Below, one piece after another: positions 9,733-18,148 of a stretch of 48,861 nucleotides of DNA. The DNA is from Branchiostoma floridae (Eukaryota; Chordata; Leptocardii; Amphioxiformes; Branchiostomatidae). The notes below the pieces were generated by a model, which worked only from the letters and a program-made list of their open reading frames with translations, had not been told where the DNA came from and made no database searches. Location of the stretch: positions 12,933,388 to 12,982,248 of the forward strand of contig NC_049985.1 in NCBI RefSeq assembly GCF_000003815.2, read 5' to 3'. Made by a program: the position numbers and the translations under genes. Each line of letters starts with the position of its first letter. Position 1 is the stretch's first letter.

Positions 9733-10606
9733 ACATCCATTGGCATAATACCGGTCGGTTTACTGCAATTTCTCAAGCAATGCTAATTTGGCAAATGATC
9801 AACGCATCATTTTCTCCAGTTACATGTTGCTGTTACAGCTTACCTTTTCCACTTCTTCTGTGTAAATTATTTTGTCTCTCTCACAGGTCCTGCTAAAAAC
9901 ATAATATCGTAATTGGAACACACCGCGGAATTGCACGGAGAACGGGCGCGTGGTTGGAAGGGGGTGCACTATACCGGCCGAACGAAACACGGCACAATTA
10001 ACTGCCGCTATGTACCTTTATACATCCTCTGTTGTTCCTTTCTTTCCTGTTAGTAGTTGCACAAAACAAAAATCTGCATGAGCATACAAAAAGTCATGAG
10101 AAAATGGGCGTATACTGACAAGAATTTTCATTTAATTTGAGTCCGTCACAACCGCTATGACGTAAAACTTTACTGCTGGCCGTAGCATTAAAAATGGTGG
10201 GAAAATGGCCGCGTACGTTCAATTTGACCCATTCAGCCGTAGATCCGGGCGATAATGCAACGGTTCCTCACACTTTTACACGAGTTGTAGGTCACCAAAA
10301 GAAATTCAAGATTGTTGTTGAATCATGCTCGTCTTGTGCCGTGAGCACATGTGATTATTATCTACAAATCTGGCGATGAACGTGACAGTGTGTTTGTCCC
10401 ACGACGAGCTCGCCTGCCCCGAAAATGACCTGAAAACTTTTGGCCTTGTTGTCTTCGATGCTTTGTAAATGATGTATTTGACACCTAGATGTCTGAAGTG
10501 TGCATACCTCAGAAATAACTATTGTTGCATGTGTAGATCTCTTTAAGTTCCACTATTTTTAATCGACCGGTATAAGGCTTATGACCGGTATTATGCCAAT
10601 GCATGT
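9733..10606. mobile_element. TA-flanked non-autonomous transposon C, copy 1 (874 bp)
   Basis: The ends ACATCCATTGGCATAATACC and, reversed, ACATGCATTGGCATAATACC continue into GGT, giving a TIR of about 23 bp with one mismatch, flanked by TA on each side (9731-9732, 10607-10608). A second ACCGGTATAAG box lies just inside the right end. The interior matches 19454-20336 over its length. It includes a CpG-rich part (about 9920-9990) and an ATG in a good context (AAAATGGTGGGAAAATGG at about 10191). No transposase is encoded. The TA duplication would suit Tc1/mariner-type or similar transposition; the family is not proven. Confidence 0.75.
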
Positions 10607-10859
10607 TACTACCCCATTTCTTTACCTGAGACTTTTTGCAAATTAGAAAAAAAGATTTCAACCTGTTGTTTTTTTTGTTCTTGTTTTCTAAAAAAAATCC
10701 AAGAACCAACAAATTGAATTGATGTGCCCCAAAATATTGAGTCCAATTTAGCATTTACCCTAAGTGCCATTAGAGGTGAATGTTATTTGTATTCTATTTA
10801 ACAGTGGTTTGCACAAGTTGTTTCTTCAGTGGTTTTTGTGACAGTGTATAGTTCGTGAT

Positions 10860-10936
10860 TATATTTCAGCCATACCATATATGGTATGGTGAAATATATT
10901 GTTATATTTCAGCCATACATAGTATGGTGAAATATA
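10860..10936. repeat. Pair of tandem near-perfect palindromes
   Basis: 10860-10898 is a 39-nt palindrome (TATATTTCA, then CCATACCATATATGGTATGG, then TGAAATATA) with one unpaired G. 10903-10936 is a shorter version of the same. The arms match, in both orientations, the GGTATGGCTGAAATAT found just before the 3' hairpin of the Helitron-like copies (about 14191 and 15981). They therefore look like fused inverted fragments of that element's 3' end. Confidence 0.7.
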
Positions 10937-10950
10937 TTGTATTCGTAATG

Positions 10951-10978
10951 TTTCTTTCTTTCTTTCTTTCTTTCTTTC
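10951..10978. repeat. (CTTT)n microsatellite, copy 1
   Basis: About seven CTTT units directly after GTATTCGTAATGTTT, in the same position as in copy 2 (14253-14278). It therefore belongs to the element rather than being an independent expansion. Confidence 0.85.
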
Positions 10979-11139
10979 TCCTGTCAAATCTTCAAAGTGA
11001 TTCATCTCCGCCGTTCCTGGACCGAATGACCTGAAATTCGGCACAGGGGTAGAGTGGGCCAATACCTTGATGCTTTTTTCCCATTTTTTTCATATCTGCC
11101 TCTAAAATGATTTTATTGAGATTTTTTGGTTAATTTTAG

Positions 11140-11700
11140 ACCAAAACTGTATATTTTGGCCCCTGTACCCTGGTATTACAACCAAATGAGCTGAAATTTG
11201 ACAGAGATGTGCCTTGATAATGCCCCCATATAAATTCGATAACACTTTTGGTGTACAGCACAACAAAATGCTTATTTTTGCGATTTTTTGACCAATTTTT
11301 GACCAAAAAAGGACACTTTTGGCCCCTGTACCCTGGTATTACAACCAAATGAGCTGAAATTTGACAGAGATGTGCCTTGATAATGCCCTGATATAAATTC
11401 AATAACACTTTTGGTGTACAGTACAACAAAATGCTTATTTTTGCGATTTTTTGACCAATTTTTGACCAAAAAAGGACACTTTTGGCTCCTGTACCTTGGT
11501 ATTGCAACCGAATGAGCTGAAATTTGACACAGATGTGCCTTGATATTCCCTTCATATAAATTCAATAACACTTTTGGTGTACAGTGAAACAAAATGCTTA
11601 TTTTTGCGATTTTTGGCCAATTTTTGACCAAAAAAGGACACTTTTGGCTCCTGTACCCTGGTATTACAATTAAATGACCTGAAATTTGGTATAGATAGGC
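11140..11700. repeat. 163-bp tandem repeat (three full units plus a partial one)
   Basis: Anchored on (C/T)CCTGTACC(C/T)TGG at 11161, 11324, 11487 and 11649, giving spacings of 163, 163 and 162 bp. Units include GACCAAAAAAGGACACTTTT, ACACTTTTGGTGTACAG and AAATGCTTATTTTTGCGATT. Because 163 is one more than a multiple of three, minus-strand frames of 139 and 205 codons run through all three frames of the unit. They are not credible proteins. Confidence 0.85.
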
Positions 11701-11883
11701 ATTAGATACTTGGTAACAAGATTCAGGTAAAATTTTTGACATAAACAACTTTAAAATGATTAATTTTGGCACTTTTCTGAGGGGAAATTTGTTTTCTTTT
11801 GGCCTCCTGACGTGACCTTCCGTGACCCCGCACAGAGCCACACCTGTGCGCGTCAGCCGGAGAGTTAATTGAATCAAAGACCT

Positions 11884-11954
11884 AGCCAATCAGCGATGAG
11901 GAGGCCAAAGGCTAATTAATATTCATAAGCGGGGCCTCATGATCTCGTATATAG
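11884..11954 (+). promoter_or_regulatory. Promoter-like module P1 (CCAAT, TTAATATTCATAAG, TATATA)
   Basis: AGCCAATCAGCG, then TTAATATTCATAAGCGGGGC, then TATATA within about 70 bp. The same order occurs at 14707-14776 and, without the final TATATA, at 12508-12559. CCAAT and TATA boxes are standard Pol II elements. Promoter activity, and transcription to the right, are inferences. Confidence 0.45.
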
Positions 11955-12507
11955 CAGTGTTCCCGCCAGGGGGAGCGAAGCCCGCCTAAGGCTCTCGCAT
12001 TTTAGACTATTCAGAAGGCTTTATATTGTATCAGTTCTTAGGGGCATATCTATGATAATCGCAGCAGTCACTTAACTTCTCTTCAGGAGTTTAGCGTAAC
12101 ACTATTTCAGGTCAAACCGTCAAAGGCAACTAAAAACAAACTTTAACGTTACTGAGTTCAACAGTACTTATAACTTGTTATCCGAAGTTGAAACGCTAGC
12201 GGTGGTATTTTCGCTGCGCTGTTAGCTCTGTGCGACTGTTGTTGACGGTCTTATAACGGTATATTTTGCACCCCTGTACCCTGGTATGAGTAACATTTGG
12301 TATAGATAGGCATAAGATAGTTGGTAAAATGATCCAAGTAAAATTTTTGGCATAAAGTACTGTAAAAGGCTTAATTACAGCACTTTTTTGGGGGGAAATT
12401 GGTTTTCTTTCGTTCTCCATGCCATGACCTTTCGGACGTTCACCCCACAGAGCCGACATCTGCACCTGCGTCTAGCCGGCAGGAAGAGTTAATTCAATTA
12501 ATGGTTC

Positions 12508-12559
12508 AGCCAATCAGCGAAGAGGAAAGCGAAGGCTAATTAATATTCATAAGCGGGAC
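12508..12559 (+). promoter_or_regulatory. Promoter-like module P2
   Basis: AGCCAATCAGCG followed by GGCTAATTAATATTCATAAG and GCGGGACC. The TATATA found in P1 and P3 is absent (ACACAATACG instead), so this copy may be inactive. Confidence 0.4.
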
Positions 12560-12620
12560 CACACAATACGTTAACTTGAAGACTCAGGCCGTACAGACTT
12601 CTCGCCAGGATTTTTTCAAA

Positions 12621-12720
12621 GCGTCGGACAGAGGTCCGGGGGCCGCCGAATGTCCCAGGCGGGGTCCAGGGGCAGGGCCACTGTGGGGGGGGACCCAGGT
12701 GGGCGAAGCCCCCCCGGAAG
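12621..12720. repeat. GC-rich, G-run-containing insert
   Basis: Runs of G (GTCCGGGGGCC, GGGGTCCAGGGGCAGGG, GTGGGGGGGGACCC) and inverted pairs such as GGGTCC/GGACCC. Composition is sharply unlike the AT-rich surroundings. It is missing or shortened to GCCAGGGGGAGCGAAGCCCG in the first module (about 11966). Confidence 0.6.
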
Positions 12721-14252
12721 CTCTTGCATTTTAGACTATTGAGAAGGCTTCTTTTATCAGTTTTTTTAGGGCCATATCTACGATAATCGTAGCAGTCACT
12801 TACTTCTCTTCAGCAGTTTGACTTATATTTCTGGTCAAAGCTTCAAAGACAACTAAAACCTCATAAACAACAAACTTTACTTAGTTCAACAGTATACAAA
12901 AATATTGTACGGGTTGCCATCCTTAGTTGAAGCGCTTATTTATAGCGCTAGTATCTTCGCTGCGCCTTTAGCCGCCGTGCGACTTTTGTTGACGGTCTGA
13001 TATCCCTACGTCGCCGCCTCGCTGATATTCCCACGGACATGTTTCAAGAAAAATACCCAGCAAAAAACGCTGTTCTGCGTCAAATTCTATTCTATAAAAC
13101 ATGTGGGACTCAGTGTTACAGTCTAAATATTTTGTAGAAGCACCGCTGTAGGAAAGAAGGTCCAAGCAATGTAAAACATCACGTAGCATGAAGTTTGCTG
13201 TCAACTGGCACACAGCACATGACTGTTTGAAACTCTAAGTCTAATCAACAGCCGTGTTTGATTGATAGCCGGCGGTCCTTTGATGAAGTCGGCGAAAGGT
13301 GTGTTAGTTAGAAAATCTGCGTTTAGTTTTGATACGTAATTATAAGTTAGACAGTGGCGAAAATGATTATTTTCTCATCAATATTTCTCTTCAGAATTAT
13401 TTGAACTTAATTGTACATCTAAACAATTGGCTTACCTGTGCAATGTTTATATGATTAATGATCAGTGTACTGAAATCATGTGTAACGTATGGCTCCTAGT
13501 CAATAGATCAGCATTTTCTCTATAGTGACCACCTGTCTATAGTGGCCACATTTCCTAGTGCTGTTGTTGTTTGACATAAACTTTGAACATTTAAATTGTA
13601 AGTAACTTTAAACTGCCAGAGTTTCAGCCCAATAAAACACTCTCAGCGCCAGGGTATGAACAGACTGACCAGACAGACGAAAATAAATCCTCGAACAAGG
13701 TTCAATCGTATCTTCCGGGTCTGGCAGGAAGTTGTTAAACTAAAATAAGAATAGGCTCGATGGCTGATTGCATACAAAGTAAAACAGTTTAACAGTTTTA
13801 CAGCTTGAAGAAAACAAACGCTCCTACAGTACCTGCACCTGCTTGATAATTATTAAATCGTATGCCCTACTTGAATAAAAAAAGTTCACTGCAATAATAA
13901 ATGTACCCACATCACAAGGAGCTTATACTTTTTTAAACTTACACCTAGTTATCGTACTGAAAATTGTTAATGACATTACATGAAGTCATTCAACAATTTT
14001 CAGTCATGATGAAAAGTTTCTGAATGGAAGGTGTGATTATTGTCATTTTCTGAAAAATAGAAGCAAGCTCTGTTTTTACCTGGAATCAATTCACAATACC
14101 AGTCCACTTTGGGGGATAATGTACTGTTAAGAGGATGTTCCATTTTTGCGCAGGGGTGATTTGGAACAGTCCAATGTTGCGTGGGAAGGGGTATGGCTGA
14201 AATATGCTGTATTTGCTCTTAAGCAAATGTCGGCCTTTCTAGTATTCGTAAT

Positions 14253-14278
14253 GTTTCTTTCTTTCTTTCTTTCTTTCT
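14253..14278. repeat. (CTTT)n microsatellite, copy 2
   Basis: About six CTTT units at the same position relative to GTATTCGTAATG as in copy 1. Confidence 0.85.
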
Positions 14279-14706
14279 CCTGTCAAATCTTCAAAGCGAT
14301 TCATCTCCGTCGTTCCGTGACCGAATGACCTGAAATTTGGCACAAGGGTAGAGTGGGTCAATACCAAGGTGCTTTTTTCTCATTTTTTTCATATCTGCCT
14401 CTAAAATGATTTTATTGAAGTTTAAAGGTCATGTTTTGACCAAAACGGTATATTGTGGCCCCCTGTACCCTTGAATTACAATGGAATGACCTTAAATTTT
14501 GTGTAGATAGGCATTAGATAGTTGGTAAAATGATCCAAGTAAAATTTTGGACATAAACTACTTTAAAATGCTTAATTTCAGCGCTTTTCTGAGGGGAAAT
14601 TGGTTTTCTTTCGGCTTCCTGCCGTGAACTCCAGTGACCACAGAGCCCACACGTGCCAGGTGCCAGCGGTCTGGGGAGAGCGAGAGATAATTACTTTATG
14701 GACGCC

Positions 14707-14776
14707 AGCCAATCAGCGACGACAAAGGCGAATGCTAGTTAATATTCATAAGCGGGGCCTTGCAATCCCGTATATA
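14707..14776 (+). promoter_or_regulatory. Promoter-like module P3
   Basis: AGCCAATCAGCGAC, TTAATATTCATAAGCGGGGC and CCCGTATATACAC in the same spacing as P1. Conservation of the box order between diverged copies suggests function in the element, which is inferred. Confidence 0.45.
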
Positions 14777-16002
14777 CACAAACAGATGCTTATTACAGCC
14801 TTACAGTGGCCATATGGTACCCTGTGCCCGGTTTGAAATTGTAGTTTGCGAGGATTTGGAGTTCAGACAGGGTCATTTGAGCGGTAGCGGACGGTACGCG
14901 TGCAATGAACGTTAACGTTAGTGTCGATGAATTTACCAACATTCCGCATGGCACTATCAATCATTTTCGGCAGATTTGGACAGGGAAAATTGGACGGCTT
15001 GCGTTTAGTTTTGATACGTAAGTTTGACAGTGGCGAGAATGCATGTATTTTTCCCGAACAAATGTAGGTACTTCTAGTGTTGTTGTTGTTCTTTTTTGAC
15101 GTAAACTTTGTACATTCAAATTGTAAGTAACTTTAAACTGCCATAGTTTGAGCCCAATAAAACACTCTCAGTACCAGAGTATCACCACTGACCTCCGAAA
15201 AGAAACCCCCGAACAAAGTAGAAACACCTATCCTCCAGGTCTCGCACGCTACGAGCAGGAATTATAACACTCAGACAAGGTTACGTCCGATGGCTGATTG
15301 CATACAAAGTAAAACAATTTAACAGTGGTATGCAGGGGCATATACTCAACAAAGAATTCGAAGGAAAATGAAATATATAGATAAAGCAAAATCAAATTAA
15401 CTTGTTGGTCCTGGGATCTTTCAGAAAAGAAATGAAGCGACAGAGTGGTAAAATTCTTGTAAAATTTCGAGACGTCTCCATTTATGTAATGGCTCATACA
15501 AAACAAGAAGAAGATTGAAGTTTTCAGCTTGAAACAAAAAAACAACACTCCTACTACACAGTACCTGCAACTGACAATTATTAAAACGTATGCCCTACTT
15601 GCTTAAAAAAAGTTCACTGCAATAATACATGTACCCACATCACAAGGAGATTATGACGGTACTTAGACCTAGTTATCGAAGTGGAAATTGTTGAATGGCG
15701 TCATGTAATTTCATGACGAAAATCTTCTGAATGGAAGATGCGTTTTTTTTCACCTTCGGAAAAATAGGCGCTGCCGCAATTCTAAAAACCAATCAGTTAT
15801 GCATAGGCGCTCCTGTGGAAGATTATATTCTTCCATATGGGCCCGGGGCATATTGGGCAAGCTCTGTTTTGACATGGAATCAATTCACAATATTAGTTCT
15901 CTTTTGGGGATAACTTTAACATTAAAACATTGCATTTTTGCGCAGGGGTGACTTGGAACAGTCCAATGTTGCGTGGGAATGGGTATGGCTGAAATATGCT
16001 GT

Positions 16003-16034
16003 ATTTGCACCCAAGCAAATGTCGGCCTTTCTAG
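16003..16034 (+). other. Helitron-type 3' terminus (hairpin + CTAG)
   Basis: A 6-bp stem ATTTGC/GCAAAT with a 6-nt loop, then GTCGGCCTTT, then CTAG followed by T. The copy 1 counterpart at 14211-14242 has a 7-bp stem whose loop differs. Canonical Helitrons end in a short hairpin 10-12 nt before CTRR and insert between A and T. Confidence 0.55.
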
Positions 16035-16369
16035 TTTATAAGATTATCCTGTTTAGCTTTGAAATATATAAACCTTATTTAAAGACCCTCACCAAAGACT
16101 TAGTGCAAACAAAATGCAGTGGTATGCAGAATTATGTACTTAAAGGAAAGAAGGAAGATGGGATAATCAAAAGGGAAATGACATCTATTCAAAGTCCATC
16201 TCTAGGAATAAACTACATATATTAACTGTATTTGCAGTTGGCTCTTTTTCCATTATATTGAATTGTCATTGAGGTGGCCAATAAAAATTTTCATAAATTA
16301 TGTTTCAGGAGGGGATAGTCTGTCCTATGCATCTCCTGACACCCCTACATTTCAATACCCCTATATTTT
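16035..16369. other. Non-coding spacer
   Basis: Separates the Helitron-like array from the telomeric array. No exon or repeat boundary is identified. Confidence 0.45.
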
Positions 16370-16587
16370 GGTTAGGGTTAGGGTTAGGGTTAGGGTTAGG
16401 GTTAGGGTTAGGGTTAGGGTTAACGGTTAGGGTTAGGATTTGGGTTAGGGTTAGGTTTAGGGTTAGGGTTAGGGCTAGGGCTAGGATTTGGGTTAGGGTT
16501 AGGGCTAGGGCTAGGATTTGGGTTAGGGTTAGGTTTAGGGTTAGGGTTAGGGTTAGGATTTGGGTTAGGGTTAGGGTTAGGGTTAGG
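16370..16587. repeat. Interstitial telomeric TTAGGG array with variant units
   Basis: About 218 bp. The first ten or so units are nearly pure TTAGGG. Variants follow: TTAACGG, TTAGGATTTGGG, TTAGGTTTAGGG and GGGCTAGGGCTAGG. The block GGCTAGGGCTAGGATTTGGG occurs twice (about 16471-16525), showing higher-order amplification. TTAGGG is the metazoan telomere repeat, and its internal position with host sequence on both sides makes this interstitial. Arg/Val-rich and Pro/Asn-rich frames across it are artefacts. Confidence 0.92.
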
Positions 16588-17002
16588 CGATGTTGATTTG
16601 ATTATATGGATGCCATCCTCTTTGAACCAAAAACTGAGCAAGTGTAAAAATAAAAAAAGTTACCTTTTAATATCGCGAAAATTAAGTGGTCAGGAAGGTT
16701 GACCAAATGACCAAACATACAATGTACAGACTGTGACAGAGTATAGTGAACCGAACAATAAATTCTTTTAATTCTTTTTCAATTGCTCTTTTGCCATTCT
16801 GGAAGGCCTGTTTGTGTTTGAAGTGACCATACAGCGTTTGATCTTCAAAGGAGGAAAGATGGATGTGAAATGTATTTCTGGTCTTTCCGGCAGCGTTATC
16901 GTAATCCTACAGGATTTACAGCTATAGCACGTAGTACATTACCTTGTGGTAGATAGTTGTCCATTCCAATACTATGATAGTTGATACTGCAGATTCATGA
17001 GA
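16588..17002. other. Non-coding spacer
   Basis: No supported feature. A degenerate GAACCGAACAATAAATTC stretch at about 16749 contains AATAAA with no gene to attach it to. Confidence 0.45.
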
Positions 17003-17222
17003 TAACGTTGGTTCACCTTTATCCGTAGGGTGACCTTTATCCGTTGTTTCTAAAAACAGGGTATTTAAGGATTTAAGTTGACTGACTGTGGTTTCAAATT
17101 GCAATATTTTCAAAATACTGCAGTTTGAAACCACCGTCCGTCGACTTGATATCCCCAAATGCCCTGTTTTTTATAACAATGGATATAGGTTTCTCCAGGG
17201 ATAAAGGTCAGAACTAACGTTA
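17003..17222. mobile_element. Palindromic MITE, copy 1 (about 220 bp)
   Basis: The left TAACGTTGGTTCACCTTTAT pairs with the right end AGAACTAACGTTA after reversal. Within it, ACCTTTATCCGTTGT, AAACAGGGTATTTA and GTTTGAAACCACCGTCCGTC recur in the copy at 39111-39336. The whole element is a loose inverted repeat. The exact end bases and TSD are not certain. Confidence 0.6.
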
Positions 17223-18058
17223 CAGTTAAACATTGTAACCATTTAAGTTTTAGTTGCAAAATTTCAGGGAAAACTAAATGTATTCCACAGCTACCTTACA
17301 TGTTAAAGCATTAACTCCTGCAGAAGCAATTGGAGTTAAGGAGGCATAAAACTGATTCTGATTGGGAGGAAAGGCAACTCTTCTTTCATCGGTAATTGGC
17401 AGTCCTGTATTCATGTCACACACATCCCGCTCTCTCTGCTGGCTGTTATTTAGCTCCCAGTAATGGAAAACCATCATCAGTATTCCTAACTGTGTTTCTA
17501 TGACCTTTGATATTTGCCAGAGCTGTTGAATGTGTCCAAATTGCTTGTCCTTAGTTTGTTCTAAAGCAACTGCTACTTGCCATCCTTTATCATTTAATAC
17601 AGCCCTGCATACAAATAACTGTTACAGTACATCTTTCTAGGAAATGTAGTATAGTACTAATTTCACCAGTACCCATGTGGAATTAATAACTGTAGACCTG
17701 TTTCTTGAAAACTAGCACTAAATATCTGTTCCATTCTTAATAACATATGACGATATTATGGTAAGATACAAGTTTCCCTCTTCAAATTTCAATAATTATT
17801 CCAGATGTCTAAGAAATTTTGCTGGTGTGGCCTTAACCATTGCATATTCATGCAAACAAAATAAAACTTAGCTATTAACTACATAACATTGTGATGTTTA
17901 AGTCCATACTATGTGTTAGCATGGACTTAAAACCCCAAGCAGACTTAAAACGCTGTGAATGCTACCTTTCCCCTACATACCATGCAATCAAGTCCCTCGA
18001 AACACGTTTTTAGTAGTATGTATTTTTTCTAATCAGAATCTTTTCTGGTATTTCCCAG
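17223..18058. other. Non-coding DNA immediately upstream of the first recognised PDE2A exon
   Basis: Probably intronic, since the first recognised exon has an acceptor in front of it. I could not find the exon encoding the N-terminus. A 67-codon minus frame at 17274-17477 has no domain. Confidence 0.45.
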
Positions 18059-18148
18059 GATGCTCTGCTGCAGCTAAGTGGTGTGATTGACCTTGATGGG
18101 CTCAGGAGAGCGGTGGAGGAAGCCATCGGGACGATCATCCCAAATGTG
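18059..18148 (+). CDS. PDE2A: PDE2A-like exon a (30 codons)
   Basis: Acceptor TATTTCCCAG|GATGCT and donor AATGTG|GTAGGTCG. It codes DALLQLSGVIDLDGLRRAV then EEAIGTIIPNV, phase 0 at both borders. Position and sequence match the segment just after the variable N-terminus of vertebrate PDE2A, the most diagnostic exon of the four. Confidence 0.88.

Larger units (their letters stand above)
12260..13010 (+). repeat. Tandem duplicate of the promoter-containing module inside copy 1
   Basis: The series CCCTGTACCCTGGTA, GGTATAGATAGGCAT, CCAATCAGCG, GCATTTTAGACTATT, GATAATCG(C/T)AGCAGTCACTT and TTGTTGACGGTCT occurs at 11649-12250 and again here in the same order. The junction lies at about 12243-12260, where GACGGTCT runs into the next CCCTGTACCC. 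The second copy has about 100 extra GC-rich bases (12621-12720). Confidence 0.75.
10943..14242 (+). mobile_element. Helitron-like non-autonomous element, copy 1 (3' end at 14242)
   Basis: The right end is Helitron-like. An 18-nt hairpin ATTTGCTCTTAAGCAAAT (14211-14228, 7-bp stem) is followed by ten bases and CTAG, and the next base is T. Copy 2 has the same end. The left end is placed at TCGTAATG (10943), which recurs at 14246, four bases after copy 1 ends. Inside, in order: a CTTT microsatellite, a 163-bp tandem repeat, two tandem copies of a promoter-like module (11649-12250, 12260-13010), then sequence shared with copy 2. No Rep/helicase is present, so it would be non-autonomous. The 5' boundary is uncertain, and another rolling-circle type is possible. 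Confidence 0.55.
14243..16034 (+). mobile_element. Helitron-like non-autonomous element, copy 2, head-to-tail with copy 1
   Basis: It starts where copy 1 ends (CTAG|TAT|TCGTAATG) and finishes in the same terminus: hairpin ATTTGCACCCAAGCAAAT (16003-16020), ten bases, CTAG (16031-16034), then T. It holds one CTTT microsatellite, one promoter-like module and the shared right part: GTTTAGTTTTGATACGTAA, CCCAATAAAACACTCTCAG, CGTATGCCCTACTTG and TTGCGCAGGGGTGA match copy 1 in order. It lacks the 163-bp array and the second module. It has about 100 bases not in copy 1 at 15765-15860. No coding capacity. Confidence 0.58.

Noticed and set aside
10194-10379. 61-codon frame in transposon C copy 1
   Set aside because: The corresponding frame in copy 2 stops at about codon 30. 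It is not credible as a complete gene, though kept as a hint of a captured exon.
11272-11889. 205-codon minus-strand frame (and the 139-codon frame 11136-11555)
   Set aside because: Both run through the 163-bp tandem repeat in successive frames. The repeated peptide is an artefact of DNA repetition, with no domain.
16300-16641. Arg/Val-rich plus frame and Pro/Asn-rich minus frame
   Set aside because: Direct translation of the TTAGGG telomeric array.
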